Below are positions 15,682-23,758 of a stretch of 52,916 nt of DNA, piece by piece. Position 1 is the first letter of the stretch. Each line of letters begins with the position of its first letter. The DNA comes from Ferruginibacter sp. (lineage in GTDB: Bacteria; Bacteroidota; Bacteroidia; Chitinophagales; Chitinophagaceae): NCBI GenBank assembly GCA_025350645.1, contig JANXXM010000085.1:1-52916 (forward strand). The letters run 5' to 3'. The translations under genes were made by a program, and so were the position numbers. Under the pieces are notes generated by a model. It had not been told where the DNA came from. It saw only the letters and a list, made by a program, of their open reading frames with translations, and searched no databases.

Positions 15682-16003
15682 AGATAATGTGGGGAAAGTG
15701 TCTGATTTTTCTCTTTTATGAATGGTTTATGAGTAAAGCAATTTGTGGATGTAGTTTATTTAGAAGAACATATTGTGCCGCACCATTGCACAACCTGCGC
15801 TTAAATAAATGTTGAAAAAAGATGTACAGCTAAAGGGCTGCGGGATACGAAAGGTTTAGTGTTTTTGTGCAAGCCGCCGAAGGCGAGGGTTGTACAAAAA
15901 TACCGTAGCCTGCAGAAGCCCGTACGAATGTTGAAAAAGATTTTATGAACACAGCTCCATAATTTTTTTGGTATAGAATTATAAAACTTAAAATAGTAAT
16001 AAA
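15682..16003. other. 322-bp intergenic region with a long imperfect hairpin
   Basis: There is no plausible gene here. Bases 15835-15921 fold into an extended hairpin: GGGCT/AGCCC at the base, TACG/CGTA next, TTTTTGTGCAA pairing with TTGTACAAAAA (one G-U), and a tip GCC-GAA-GGC. The structure is flanked by imperfect direct repeats of TGTTGAAAAA followed by GAT/GATT and ACAGCT (from about 15810 and 15930). It could be a structured RNA, a palindromic mobile repeat, or a leader of the radical SAM gene. Confidence 0.5.
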
Positions 16004-17113
16004 ATGGAAACGCCATTACAACAAGACCACCATAAAGTAAAAGCCAGCAACCAGGAAGAGCAAACACAATACCGGCATGGCAGAGGCGCACAAATAAATA
16101 CAAAAAATCGGTTTATAAAAAACGAAGCCACTAAAGAAAATGTAGAAGCTATAGACGACTGGGAAGAAGGAAACGTGAAAACACAATACATAGAAATGCA
16201 ATCTAAAACGATTGTAAATAAAGTAGAAAGTAAAGATGTGGGCATGGGTTATAGCATGAACCCGTATGCCGGCTGCGAGCATGGCTGCATATATTGCTAT
16301 GCCCGAAACGTGCATGAATACTGGGGCTATAGTGCAGGAATAGATTTTGAACAAAAAATTTTAATAAAGAAAAATGCACCGCAACTGCTGCGAACGTTTT
16401 TGCAATATCCTAAATGGGATTGTAAACCCATTATGCTTAGTGGCAATACAGATTGCTACCAGCCTGCAGAAAAAAAGTACCGCCTCACCAGGGGATTGCT
16501 GGAAGTATGCAATGAATTTAACCAGCCCGTGGGCATACTTACCAAAAACAGTTGGATATTAAAAGACAAAGATGTGCTGCAGGAAATGGCGAAGAAAAAA
16601 ATTGTATCGGCCATGGTTTCTATTACCTCTTTTAACGAAGACCTACGCCGCATTATGGAACCCCGTACCACCACTGCAAAACAAAAATTGAAAGTGATAG
16701 AAGAACTAAGTAAAGCCGGCGTGCGCATGGGTATTATGATGGGGCCAATGATACCGGGATTGAACGAACACGAAATGCAGCGCATTATGAAAGCTGCGGC
16801 AGACCATGGTGCTACGTTTACGGCGTATACTTTTGTACGGTTAAATGGCGCAATAAAATTTTTGTTTCACGATTGGTTGTACAAAAATTTTCCTAACCAT
16901 GCAGATAAAGTGTGGCACCTTATAGCACAAAGCCACGACGGAAAAGTAAACGATACCCGCTGGGGTGTACGCATGCGTGGCGAAGGAAATATTGCACAAA
17001 TGGTAGCACAGCAATATAAAAAATATGGCTTGCTTTATAATATGAATGCAGAAGAATGGAGTTTGGATACAAGTATTTTTAGAGTGCCGGGTGGGCAGGG
17101 GAAGTTGTTTTGA
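16004..17113 (+). CDS. SPL-like (PA0069-type) radical SAM protein
   Basis: This is a 369-residue protein. After a family-typical RHGRGAQINTKNRF near residue 25 comes the radical SAM cluster motif GCEHGCIYCYARN (C-x3-C-x2-C, about residues 89-96), then LSGNTDCYQPAEKKYRLTR, GILTKNSW and MMGPMIPGLNE, as in spore photoproduct lyase relatives. The 4Fe-4S cluster and SAM generate a radical; SPL itself repairs thymine dimers, while non-sporulating homologues such as PA0069 are less well defined. Position next to umuDC and a 2H phosphoesterase supports a nucleic-acid repair role, but this is inference. It is followed by tcmP after 45 bp. Confidence 0.9.
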   Translation: METPLQQDHHKVKASNQEEQTQYRHGRGAQINTKNRFIKNEATKENVEAIDDWEEGNVKTQYIEMQSKTIVNKVESKDVGMGYSMNPYAGCEHGCIYCYARNVHEYWGYSAGIDFEQKILIKKNAPQLLRTFLQYPKWDCKPIMLSGNTDCYQPAEKKYRLTRGLLEVCNEFNQPVGILTKNSWILKDKDVLQEMAKKKIVSAMVSITSFNEDLRRIMEPRTTTAKQKLKVIEELSKAGVRMGIMMGPMIPGLNEHEMQRIMKAAADHGATFTAYTFVRLNGAIKFLFHDWLYKNFPNHADKVWHLIAQSHDGKVNDTRWGVRMRGEGNIAQMVAQQYKKYGLLYNMNAEEWSLDTSIFRVPGGQGKLF

Positions 17114-17158
17114 GTATAAATAGTTATTTTACGCTTATTATTTATAAAATTTAAAAGT

Positions 17159-17998
17159 ATGAATCAATTTGGAGGTAATTGGACAGAGCAGAAGATTGAA
17201 ATGGTAGTGTCTTATGCTAAGGCTTATTTAATTATTATGAATAAATATCCCCAATTTAAATCTCTTTATTTTGATGGTTTTGCAGGCTCTGGAGATATTA
17301 ATCAAAACGATGAAACAGATATTGATGCGATTAAAGGTACTGCGATAAGAATATTAGAAATTAATGATCCTAAATCCTTCGATAGATATTATTTTGTTGA
17401 AAAAGATGAAAAAAATAAAAGCGAACTAGAGAATACTATAAAACAAAATTTCCCTAATAAATTATTTCATGTAGTTGCAGAAGATTGCAATGTCAAATTA
17501 GAAAGTATGGCGACTTTTCTAACTAAAAATCCTTCTTATCGTACTCTTGCTTTTATTGACCCTTACGGAATGTCAGTTGATTGGAAATCAATACAGGGGT
17601 TAAGAAATTTAGGTGTAGATCTTTGGATTTTAGTTCCAACAGGAATGGGAATTAACAGGCTTTTAAAGAATGATGGAAAAATTTCTGATGCCTGGCTCGG
17701 AAAGCTGGAAAGATTTTTAGGGTTAGATAAAGAGTATATTTTAAATCATTTCTACAAAGAAAAAAAGAACTTAACACTGTTTGGAGAAGAAACTTTTTTA
17801 GAAAAAGAACAAAATGCTATTGAAAAATCAGGGGCATTATACAAGGAAAGATTAAAAACTGTTTTTAAGTTTGTATCAGAATCTTTCGTAATGAAAAATT
17901 CTACTAATTCAATAATGTATCACTTTATGATGGCCACAAATAATGCAACAGCTTTGAAAATTGCTAATGATGTAATTAAACCTAAATATAAAAATTAA
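17159..17998 (+). CDS. tcmP: three-Cys-motif partner protein TcmP
   Basis: This is a 279-residue protein. It opens with FGGNWTEQKIEMVVSYAKAY and continues with LYFDGFAGSG, YYFVEKDEKNKSELE and TLAFIDPYGMSVDW, a pattern recalling a Rossmann-type methyltransferase (FAGSG binding loop, DPYG motif), as described for the TcmP family. It is named for its habitual pairing with the three-Cys motif (Gp37/Gp68, DUF5131) protein, which here starts 2 bp downstream. The biochemical activity is not established. The base composition looks slightly more AT-rich than the upstream genes, so horizontal arrival is possible. Confidence 0.85.
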   Translation: MNQFGGNWTEQKIEMVVSYAKAYLIIMNKYPQFKSLYFDGFAGSGDINQNDETDIDAIKGTAIRILEINDPKSFDRYYFVEKDEKNKSELENTIKQNFPNKLFHVVAEDCNVKLESMATFLTKNPSYRTLAFIDPYGMSVDWKSIQGLRNLGVDLWILVPTGMGINRLLKNDGKISDAWLGKLERFLGLDKEYILNHFYKEKKNLTLFGEETFLEKEQNAIEKSGALYKERLKTVFKFVSESFVMKNSTNSIMYHFMMATNNATALKIANDVIKPKYKN

Positions 17999-18000
17999 CC

Positions 18001-18717
18001 ATGGCACAATCCTCAATTGAATGGACAGAAATGACTTGGAACCCTACAACAGGTTGCAATAAAATATCAGCTGGTTGCAAGTATTGTTATGCGGAGGTAA
18101 TGACTAGAAGATTAATGGCTATGGGTATTGATAAATATAAGGACGGCTTTGAAGTAAGAACACACGAAGATTCTTTACAAACACCTTTTACATGGAAAAA
18201 GTCAAAAGTAGTTTTTGTAAATTCTATGAGCGATTTATTTCATCCCGAAGTGCCAATTGAATTTATACAAAAAGTATTTTTTGTAATGAACGAAACGTTA
18301 CAACATACTTACCAAGTTCTTACAAAACGTGCACAAAGATTGTTTGAAATTCATGATCAATTAAATTGGACCTCAAATATATGGATGGGTGTTTCTGTAG
18401 AGGATGAAAGAGTAACAGATAGAATTGATTTTTTAAGAAAAACAAACGCTCAAACTAAATTCCTTTCTTGTGAGCCCTTAATTGGACCATTACACGAAAT
18501 TAATTTAGATGGTATTGACTGGGTAATTGTTGGTGGTGAAAGTGGACGAAAAGCAAGACCTATTTATGAATCTTGGGTATGGGATATAAAACAGCAGTGC
18601 GATGAACAAGGTGCTGCTTTTTTCTTTAAACAATGGGGCGGTATAAATAAAAAGAAAGCTGGTCGTGCACTTGGTGGTAGAACGTATGATGAAATGCCAA
18701 TTATGCACTCGCTATAA
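18001..18717 (+). CDS. DUF5131 (phage Gp37/Gp68-type) three-Cys-motif protein
   Basis: This is a 238-residue protein. The N-terminus IEWTEMTWNPTTGCNKIS is followed by AGCKYCYAEVM, giving the three-Cys motif C-x6-C-x2-C of a radical SAM-like 4Fe-4S binding site. VVFVNSMSDLFHPEVP, VLTKRAQRL, WMGVSVEDERVTDRIDFLR, FLSCEPLIGPL and WVIVGGESGRKARP are the conserved family blocks. It is known in phages and mobile elements and as the obligate neighbour of tcmP, which ends 2 bp upstream. The function is unknown; radical chemistry on nucleic acid or protein is a reasonable guess. Confidence 0.88.
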   Translation: MAQSSIEWTEMTWNPTTGCNKISAGCKYCYAEVMTRRLMAMGIDKYKDGFEVRTHEDSLQTPFTWKKSKVVFVNSMSDLFHPEVPIEFIQKVFFVMNETLQHTYQVLTKRAQRLFEIHDQLNWTSNIWMGVSVEDERVTDRIDFLRKTNAQTKFLSCEPLIGPLHEINLDGIDWVIVGGESGRKARPIYESWVWDIKQQCDEQGAAFFFKQWGGINKKKAGRALGGRTYDEMPIMHSL

Positions 18718-18810
18718 ATTTTAAAATTTCTTTAATTTTTTAATTTTTGGTATTTTTTTCCCCATTTTACTGGCGCAACTTTTGTAACGTTTTTTCCTAA
18801 AATATTTATT

Positions 18811-19287
18811 TTGAAAAAAGAAAAAGTTACAAAAGAAGAGAGAATCCGTTTTATGCAAATGGCGATAGATATGAGCCAATACTCCTTGGATAGCAAGTGT
18901 GGTGGCCCCTTTGGCGCCGTGATTATTAAAGACGGAAAAATTGTAGGGAGCAGTGGCAATAAGGTTACTAGCGAATGCGACCCTACGGCACATGCAGAAG
19001 TAATGGCCATTAGAGAAGCAAGCAAAAATTTAAAAACGATCGATCTGTCCGGCTGCGAAATGTACTCTAGCGCAGAGCCTTGCCCCATGTGTACTGCAGC
19101 CATTTACTGGAGCAAAATAAATGCTGTTTTTTACAGCAATACCGAAGAAGATTCCATGGAGTATGGTTTTGTAGATAAATTGATACTGGCAGAACTTAGA
19201 AAACCAAAAAATAAACGCTATTTGTTATTTAAACATTTAAAAAATCCGATGGCTTTACAAATATTCAAAAGAGCATTAGAAATTTAA
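18811..19287 (+). CDS. cytidine/guanine-type nucleoside deaminase
   Basis: This protein is 158 residues long from a TTG at 18811; an internal ATG at 18853 (MQMAIDMSQ) is the alternative start. The zinc deaminase motifs are clear: HAEVMAIREA (His ligand and catalytic Glu, about residue 66) and SAEPCPMCTAAIYW (two Cys ligands). The GGPFGAVIIKDG segment and the C-terminal YGFVDKLILAEL recall guanine deaminase and tRNA-adenosine-deaminase relatives. It probably deaminates guanine or a related free base or nucleoside; the substrate cannot be fixed by eye. It stands alone between the tcmP pair and the tRNA-like region. Confidence 0.88.
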   Translation: MKKEKVTKEERIRFMQMAIDMSQYSLDSKCGGPFGAVIIKDGKIVGSSGNKVTSECDPTAHAEVMAIREASKNLKTIDLSGCEMYSSAEPCPMCTAAIYWSKINAVFYSNTEEDSMEYGFVDKLILAELRKPKNKRYLLFKHLKNPMALQIFKRALEI

Positions 19288-19503
19288 AGTAAAACAAGTG
19301 CTCCAGAAGCTTAGTTATTTATCAAATTAAAATAAGCATTTGTAATCTCTTTTTAATTTAGTTCTATCATTTTTATTTTGTAGTTATTTCAACCATATAG
19401 TTTTTTATTTATTCTAAAATTCAGCGTACAACAGTAAATGCTAATTTTTATAAAAATAATTCCATCAGATAAATATTAGTTTGCTTAAGTACTTAAAATA
19501 TTA

Positions 19504-19590
19504 GGGTACAAAGGTAACACGATCATCTTCCTCTTTTTCTTAGAGGAAAATGTAAGTTGAAGAAATTTGGTTCAAGTCCCAAAGCCACAC
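19504..19590 (+). other. tRNA-like fragment with a Glu (TTC) anticodon hairpin
   Basis: CCTCT-TTTTCTT-AGAGG (19530-19546) makes a 5-bp stem with a 7-nt loop carrying TTC in the anticodon position, and a T-arm-like TTTGG-TTCAAGT-CCCAA follows (19566-19582). No acceptor stem can be formed, and the spacer between the two arms is too long for tRNA-Glu. It is best read as a decayed or highly divergent tRNA at the start of the tRNA-like array. Confidence 0.25.
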
Positions 19591-19596
19591 TATAAC

Positions 19597-19670
19597 TGGT
19601 TTATAGCTCATTCGTTAAATGCACCGAACTTTTAATTTGGAGGTTGAAGGTTCAAATTCTTCCAGGGCAA
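19597..19670 (+). tRNA. divergent or degenerate tRNA-Lys (anticodon TTT)
   Basis: A cloverleaf can be laid out over 73-74 nt. The TAGCTC start of the D arm is present, but only two D-stem pairs form and the loop lacks GG. The anticodon stem has five pairs (one G-T) with loop CTTTTAA, so the anticodon is TTT. The variable loop is 5 nt. The T arm is GAAGG-TTCAAAT-TCTTC with a standard loop. The acceptor stem is poor, with two clear mismatches and two wobbles. CCA is not encoded. It could be a pseudo-tRNA or a divergent functional tRNA. Confidence 0.45.
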
Positions 19671-19680
19671 CAAATAAAAT

Positions 19681-19751
19681 GGATAAAGAGTTTAATGGAA
19701 AACAGGAATTCGTTAAGTCGACGATTAAAAGTTCAACTCTTTCTTTATCTG
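19681..19751 (+). tRNA. divergent or degenerate tRNA, Asn-like (GTT)
   Basis: The acceptor stem GGATAAA/TTTATCT pairs along all seven positions (one G-T) with discriminator G, as in bacterial tRNA-Asn and tRNA-Asp. The D stem GTTT/AAAC is perfect with GG in the loop. The T arm AAAAG-TTCAACT-CTTTC has four pairs. The anticodon stem is disrupted: the loop reads TCGTTAA, compatible with GTT, but positions 27-29 do not pair and T33 is C. An intact acceptor with a broken anticodon arm argues for recent decay or an unusual tRNA-like RNA. Confidence 0.4.
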
Positions 19752-19764
19752 CAAAAATAAAAAT

Positions 19765-19836
19765 GGATTAGTAGCTCCAATGGCAAAGCACTGCGTTGAA
19801 GCGGCAAAAGTACAAGTTTAAATCTTGTCTCATCCC
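19765..19836 (+). tRNA. divergent or degenerate tRNA-Phe (anticodon GAA)
   Basis: The acceptor GGATTAG/CTCATCC has six of seven pairs. TAGCTC opens a D arm with three pairs and GG in the loop. The anticodon loop TTGAAGC gives GAA with T33 and a purine at 37, but its stem has only three central pairs. The T stem ACAAG/CTTGT is perfect, though the loop is TTTAAAT, with the usually invariant C56 changed to T. The discriminator is C rather than A. No CCA is encoded. It belongs to the same row as the Lys- and Asn-like elements. Confidence 0.4.
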
Positions 19837-19840
19837 AAAA

Positions 19841-20072
19841 TAGAACTTTAAAATTTTGCCCCAATTTTTAAATCAATATCAAAAAAGGTAAGTCTCAATA
19901 TTTAAATTTTAAAGAGATATGCTTATACATTTGATGAAGAATAAAGAATAGCTACTTTAATTTTTCATTAATAAAACGAGTTTATAAGCAGCTTTTTTTA
20001 AAGAGATTACAAAAATCACTAACTTTAAGAGGGATATAATTCCTCCTCATCATAAATTTTATAAAAAAAATT
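19841..20072. other. AT-rich intergenic region, nothing recognised
   Basis: These 232 bp between the tRNA-like array and the YkuK-like gene, like the ~215 bp just before the array (19288-19503), are very AT-rich and hold no gene, terminator or repeat that I can support. Confidence 0.5.
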
Positions 20073-20567
20073 ATGCAACAAATACAACAGGAGCAAAAAT
20101 GGAGAAGATTAAATGGAGAAAAAATAATGGTAGATATTGAAGATGAAGTACGCAGGGCAATTGTACAGGAAAAGGAAAATGGCAATCAGTTAAAAGTATG
20201 TATTGGTACGGATAGCCAGGTAAAAGGAAAAGAAACAGAATTTGCAACTGTAATCGTTTTTGTACGCAAAGGCAAAGGTGGATTTATGTATATACACAAC
20301 GAAACTACTTTACAAAAAATGGGTATTAAAGAAAGGATGCTTACCGAAGTAGCCAAGAGTATTGATATTGCTTACAAACTTTGCCGGTTGTTTACTTTGT
20401 ATAATGTAGATATGGAAGTGCATGCCGATATAAATACAGATCCTAACTTTAAAAGCCACGATGCATTTAAAGAAGCAATGGGTTATATAATGGGTATGGG
20501 CTTTGTGTTTAAAGCAAAACCACATGCATTTGCCAGCAGCAGTTGTGCAAATAAAGTAGTGCAATAG
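20073..20567 (+). CDS. YkuK/DUF458-family RNase H-like protein
   Basis: This is a 164-residue protein. VCIGTDSQVKGKETEFATVIVF (from about residue 42) is the typical first strand with acidic residue of the YkuK family, an RNase H-like fold. VDMEVHADINTDPNFKSHDAFKEAMGYIMGMGF provides further conserved acidic residues, and the protein ends at KPHAFASSSCANKVVQ. A nuclease role is suggested by the fold, but the substrate of this family is not well established. No operon partner is visible; long AT-rich non-coding stretches lie on both sides. Confidence 0.82.
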   Translation: MQQIQQEQKWRRLNGEKIMVDIEDEVRRAIVQEKENGNQLKVCIGTDSQVKGKETEFATVIVFVRKGKGGFMYIHNETTLQKMGIKERMLTEVAKSIDIAYKLCRLFTLYNVDMEVHADINTDPNFKSHDAFKEAMGYIMGMGFVFKAKPHAFASSSCANKVVQ

Positions 20568-21373
20568 TTCTTCTCCTTTGGCTAAGGAATGTATAAGATT
20601 TATGGGTCGCAGACGTAAACAACGGCATTGATTTAAGAAATGAGAAAGTCGCCAACGATTTAATAACAGTATCTGCAATCTTTGGATCTATGCATCTTGG
20701 TTAAATAGCAATATTTTTTCTATTAATATTAATGATTTAAAATTTACCCTATTAAAGATTAATCTCTATACCACCTTTGAAAATACCACAATATAATTTG
20801 GAGCATAAAATGTATAATTACTAAAACCTTATTATTTTTTTGGTAGTTTGCCGATAGGCTAAGATTTAGCCTTGTACAGCAGCTTATAAAATAGCGCAAG
20901 TTTGTGAAAACGGGCTGCTAGTATGTATTTGATTGCTGCTATTTTCTCTTATATTCGGATTATTTAAAACATTTTCCATACAATATTTACTACTAAAATT
21001 TGTGCTGATAAAAACTAGTTTTACAGCCGCTCAATAATTATTTTGATGGTTAAAATTTTTAGGAATATTTTTTTTAATGCCGGAACTAAATACAATTGAT
21101 TTTAGATGTTGGGTATTATAAGATTTTGTAAGTGGAAGTCCATCTTTAAAAATACGCCCCTAGCCTCCATACCGGACGAGAGTTTTATAAAATTTTTACC
21201 TGTAAAACCGGTATTATTGTATGCAAAAAATAAAATGTTATTTATGTTGCTCAAATAATTTATGTCTGTCTTGTCAATATATTTAAAGATCTCATACATT
21301 TAAATCACCATTTTTGCAAATGCAGCAAACTCATTTTTTTCCTATAATTTTACCCACTCACCATTTATAAAAA
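20568..21373. other. 806-bp region without a convincing gene
   Basis: This stretch holds no supported gene. A 35-codon frame at 20597-20704 (no ATG start) has a protein-like composition and may be a gene remnant. Two adjacent hairpins lie at 20856-20872 (AGGCTAA-GAT-TTAGCCT) and 20878-20919 (AGCAGC...GCTGCT); they may belong to a small structured RNA or a terminator. The remainder is AT-rich, with only short, poorly composed reading frames on either strand. Confidence 0.5.
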
Positions 21374-22813
21374 ATGACAACCATTACAGATCAGATAACA
21401 GCGTTGTACAACAGCATAAGCAGCAAAGAAATTACAAGCATATATAAACTTCCACAGAGTGGCGGCGACAGAATTTATTACCGTATTCATATCGGCGATG
21501 AAAGCCTGATAGCCACTGCCAGCAACAATGTGCGGGAAAATGAAACCTTTATATATTTTAGTAAGCATTTTAAAAATAACAATGTTCCGGTGCCACGGTT
21601 GCTTGCTATTAACAATGAAAAAAATATTTATCTGCAAGAAGATTTCGGCGATGATTCTTTGCTTACAAAACTGGAAACGCACGGGCAAACAGAATATGTA
21701 AAAGACCTGTATAAAAAATCGTTGAAGGCGCTTGCGCACATGCAGGTAAAGGGCGATGAAAAACTGGATTATAATTTATGTATTACCAGTAAAGAATTTG
21801 GCAGGCAGGCGATACTAAGCGATTTGCTGTATTTTAAATATTACTTCATAGACACACTTAAAATTCCTTACGATAAAGAAAAACTGGGAGATGATTTGGA
21901 AGCTTTAAGCTCTTACCTAAACCATGCAGATCATAAATGTTTTATGTTTCGGGATTTTCAAAGCCGAAACATTATGATTAAAAATGAAGAGCCTTTTTTT
22001 ATAGATTACCAGGGCGGCATGAGGGGTGCCTTGCAATATGATGTAGCCTCATTACTGTGGCAGGCCAAGGCAGACTTAAGCGATGAATGGAAAAATGAAT
22101 TGCTGGAATATTATATAGTATGTGCAGAAGAAGTGCTGCAGCAAAAGATAGACAGGGCAAACTTTACAAGCCAGTACAACGGCTACGTTTTAATAAGATT
22201 ATTACAGGTGTTGGGAGCTTATGGCTTTAGGGGTTTGTTTGAACGAAAAGCACATTTTCTTACCAGCATACCGCTTGCATTAAAAAATCTTAAATGGTTT
22301 TTGCAAAATAAAAAAACAGGTATCAGCCTGCCGGAGTTTGACAAATTGCTTAACCTTGTGGTAACCGATGAAGTGATTCACCGTTTTGAGCCAATAAAAG
22401 CCAGTACCGAAACGCCGCTTGTAGTGAGTATAAAAAGTTTTTCTTTTTTGAAAAGTGGTTATCCAAAAGATGCTACAGTAAATGGTGGTGGCTTTGTTTT
22501 TGATTGCAGAGCAATATTAAACCCGGGCAGGGTAGAAGAATATAAAAAGCAAACAGGCAGAGACAAACCTGTGCAGGATTACCTCATTAACAAAACAAGA
22601 ATGGAAGAATTTCTTGCAGGTGTTTTTAGTGTTGTAGATATTGCTGTAGAAGATTACATAAAAAGAAATTTTGAACACCTTGCAGTAAACTTTGGCTGTA
22701 CTGGCGGGCAGCACCGCAGTGTGTATGCGGCAGATGCACTTGCCCGGCACTTAAGAAATAAATATGCTGTAAAAACGGTACTACAACATGTGGAACAAAA
22801 TTTTGCAGAATAA
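21374..22813 (+). CDS. AmgK-type sugar kinase fused to a RapZ C-terminal domain
   Basis: This is a 479-residue fusion. Residues 1-330 are an aminoglycoside-phosphotransferase-like kinase: FRDFQSRNIMI is the catalytic loop (Brenner motif, with F in place of the usual first residue) and FFIDYQGGMRG the metal-binding loop. Residues ~345-479 match the RapZ C-terminal domain: VVSIKSFSFLKSGYP, FVFDCRAILNPGRVEEY and FGCTGGQHRSVYAADALARHL. RapZ senses glucosamine-6-phosphate through this domain. The next gene is a MurU-type nucleotidyltransferase, so the kinase probably phosphorylates MurNAc or GlcNAc at C1 (AmgK role) in cell-wall recycling, with the RapZ part as a ligand-sensing or structural module (inference). 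Confidence 0.85.
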   Translation: MTTITDQITALYNSISSKEITSIYKLPQSGGDRIYYRIHIGDESLIATASNNVRENETFIYFSKHFKNNNVPVPRLLAINNEKNIYLQEDFGDDSLLTKLETHGQTEYVKDLYKKSLKALAHMQVKGDEKLDYNLCITSKEFGRQAILSDLLYFKYYFIDTLKIPYDKEKLGDDLEALSSYLNHADHKCFMFRDFQSRNIMIKNEEPFFIDYQGGMRGALQYDVASLLWQAKADLSDEWKNELLEYYIVCAEEVLQQKIDRANFTSQYNGYVLIRLLQVLGAYGFRGLFERKAHFLTSIPLALKNLKWFLQNKKTGISLPEFDKLLNLVVTDEVIHRFEPIKASTETPLVVSIKSFSFLKSGYPKDATVNGGGFVFDCRAILNPGRVEEYKKQTGRDKPVQDYLINKTRMEEFLAGVFSVVDIAVEDYIKRNFEHLAVNFGCTGGQHRSVYAADALARHLRNKYAVKTVLQHVEQNFAE

Positions 22814-22989
22814 TTAAATACAAATTCATTAGTTAAAAATGTTTCAATAATTTATTTGGCTGTTGAAAATATTTTTTGATACGTTTAATACCAGCTCATA
22901 TTTCCATAGCAGCATAGTTGTGTCACAATCCTTTCATCAGCAAATCATTGGGCAACTTTTACTACCATCCATTAAAAAAGAATAAATAA

Positions 22990-23697
22990 ATGAAAGCAAT
23001 GATACTCGCAGCGGGGCTTGGTACGAGGCTAAAACCCTTTACAGATAAGCATCCCAAGGCATTAGTACCCGTAAATGGTAAATCTGTTTTGCAGCGTAAT
23101 GTAGAGTACCTACACCAATATGGTATTAAAGATATTATTGTAAACGTACACCACTTTGCACATCAGATTATAGATGCAGTGAAGGAAAACAATGGCTGGG
23201 GAGCAAGTATTGCTATAAGTAATGAAAGTGATGAAATATTAGAAACCGGTGGCGGGTTAAAAAATACTGCTGCATTTTTTACTGAAACCAATGAGCCGTT
23301 TGTATTAATGAATGCGGATATACTAACTGATATGAAATTAGACGAAATGATAGCGCAACACCTGCTGCACAAGCCTCTTGCCACGCTTGCCGTAACAGAA
23401 AGAAGTACTAGCCGCTATTTATTATTTAACGAAAAAAATAGTTTATGTGGCTGGCTTAATGAAAAAACCGGTGAGCAAAAAGGAGATAGCGGAACAAAAA
23501 AAGCTTTTAGTGGTATACATATTATTTCACCTCAAATATTTTCTCTCATAACAGAAACAGGTAAATTTTCTATGATTGATCTTTATCTGCGGCTTGCAAA
23601 AAATCAACAAATAATGGCTTACGACCACAGCAATACCAACCTTATAGATTGCGGCCGGCCAGAGAGCATTGCGGTTGCGGAAAAAATGTATTTGTAA
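22990..23697 (+). CDS. murU: MurNAc-1-phosphate uridylyltransferase-like nucleotidyltransferase
   Basis: This is a 235-residue protein with the sugar-nucleotidyltransferase signature MILAAGLGTRLKPFTDKHPK at residues 4-23, then ALVPVNGKSVLQRNVEYL, the metal-binding region MNADILTD (about residue 105), and IDLYLRLAK with IDCGRPESI at the end. Length and motif spacing fit MurU rather than the longer GlmU or RmlA. It follows the AmgK-like kinase after 176 bp. AmgK plus MurU convert MurNAc to UDP-MurNAc, bypassing de novo synthesis and the fosfomycin target MurA. The activity is inferred from the pairing. Confidence 0.85.
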   Translation: MKAMILAAGLGTRLKPFTDKHPKALVPVNGKSVLQRNVEYLHQYGIKDIIVNVHHFAHQIIDAVKENNGWGASIAISNESDEILETGGGLKNTAAFFTETNEPFVLMNADILTDMKLDEMIAQHLLHKPLATLAVTERSTSRYLLFNEKNSLCGWLNEKTGEQKGDSGTKKAFSGIHIISPQIFSLITETGKFSMIDLYLRLAKNQQIMAYDHSNTNLIDCGRPESIAVAEKMYL

Positions 23698-23758
23698 AAT
23701 TTTGAATGGCCTGTTGAAATAAGATGACAATGTATTTTATAATTTCTCTAAAAAGAAA

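Noticed and set aside
17159-18717. Prophage, suggested by the phage-type DUF5131 protein
   Set aside because: No integrase, capsid, terminase, portal or lysis genes are nearby; the pair also occurs outside phages.
21102-21299. 65-codon minus-strand reading frame in the 0.8-kb gap
   Set aside because: The composition is that of translated AT-rich DNA (Asn, Ile, Tyr runs), with no ribosome-binding site, motif or partner gene.
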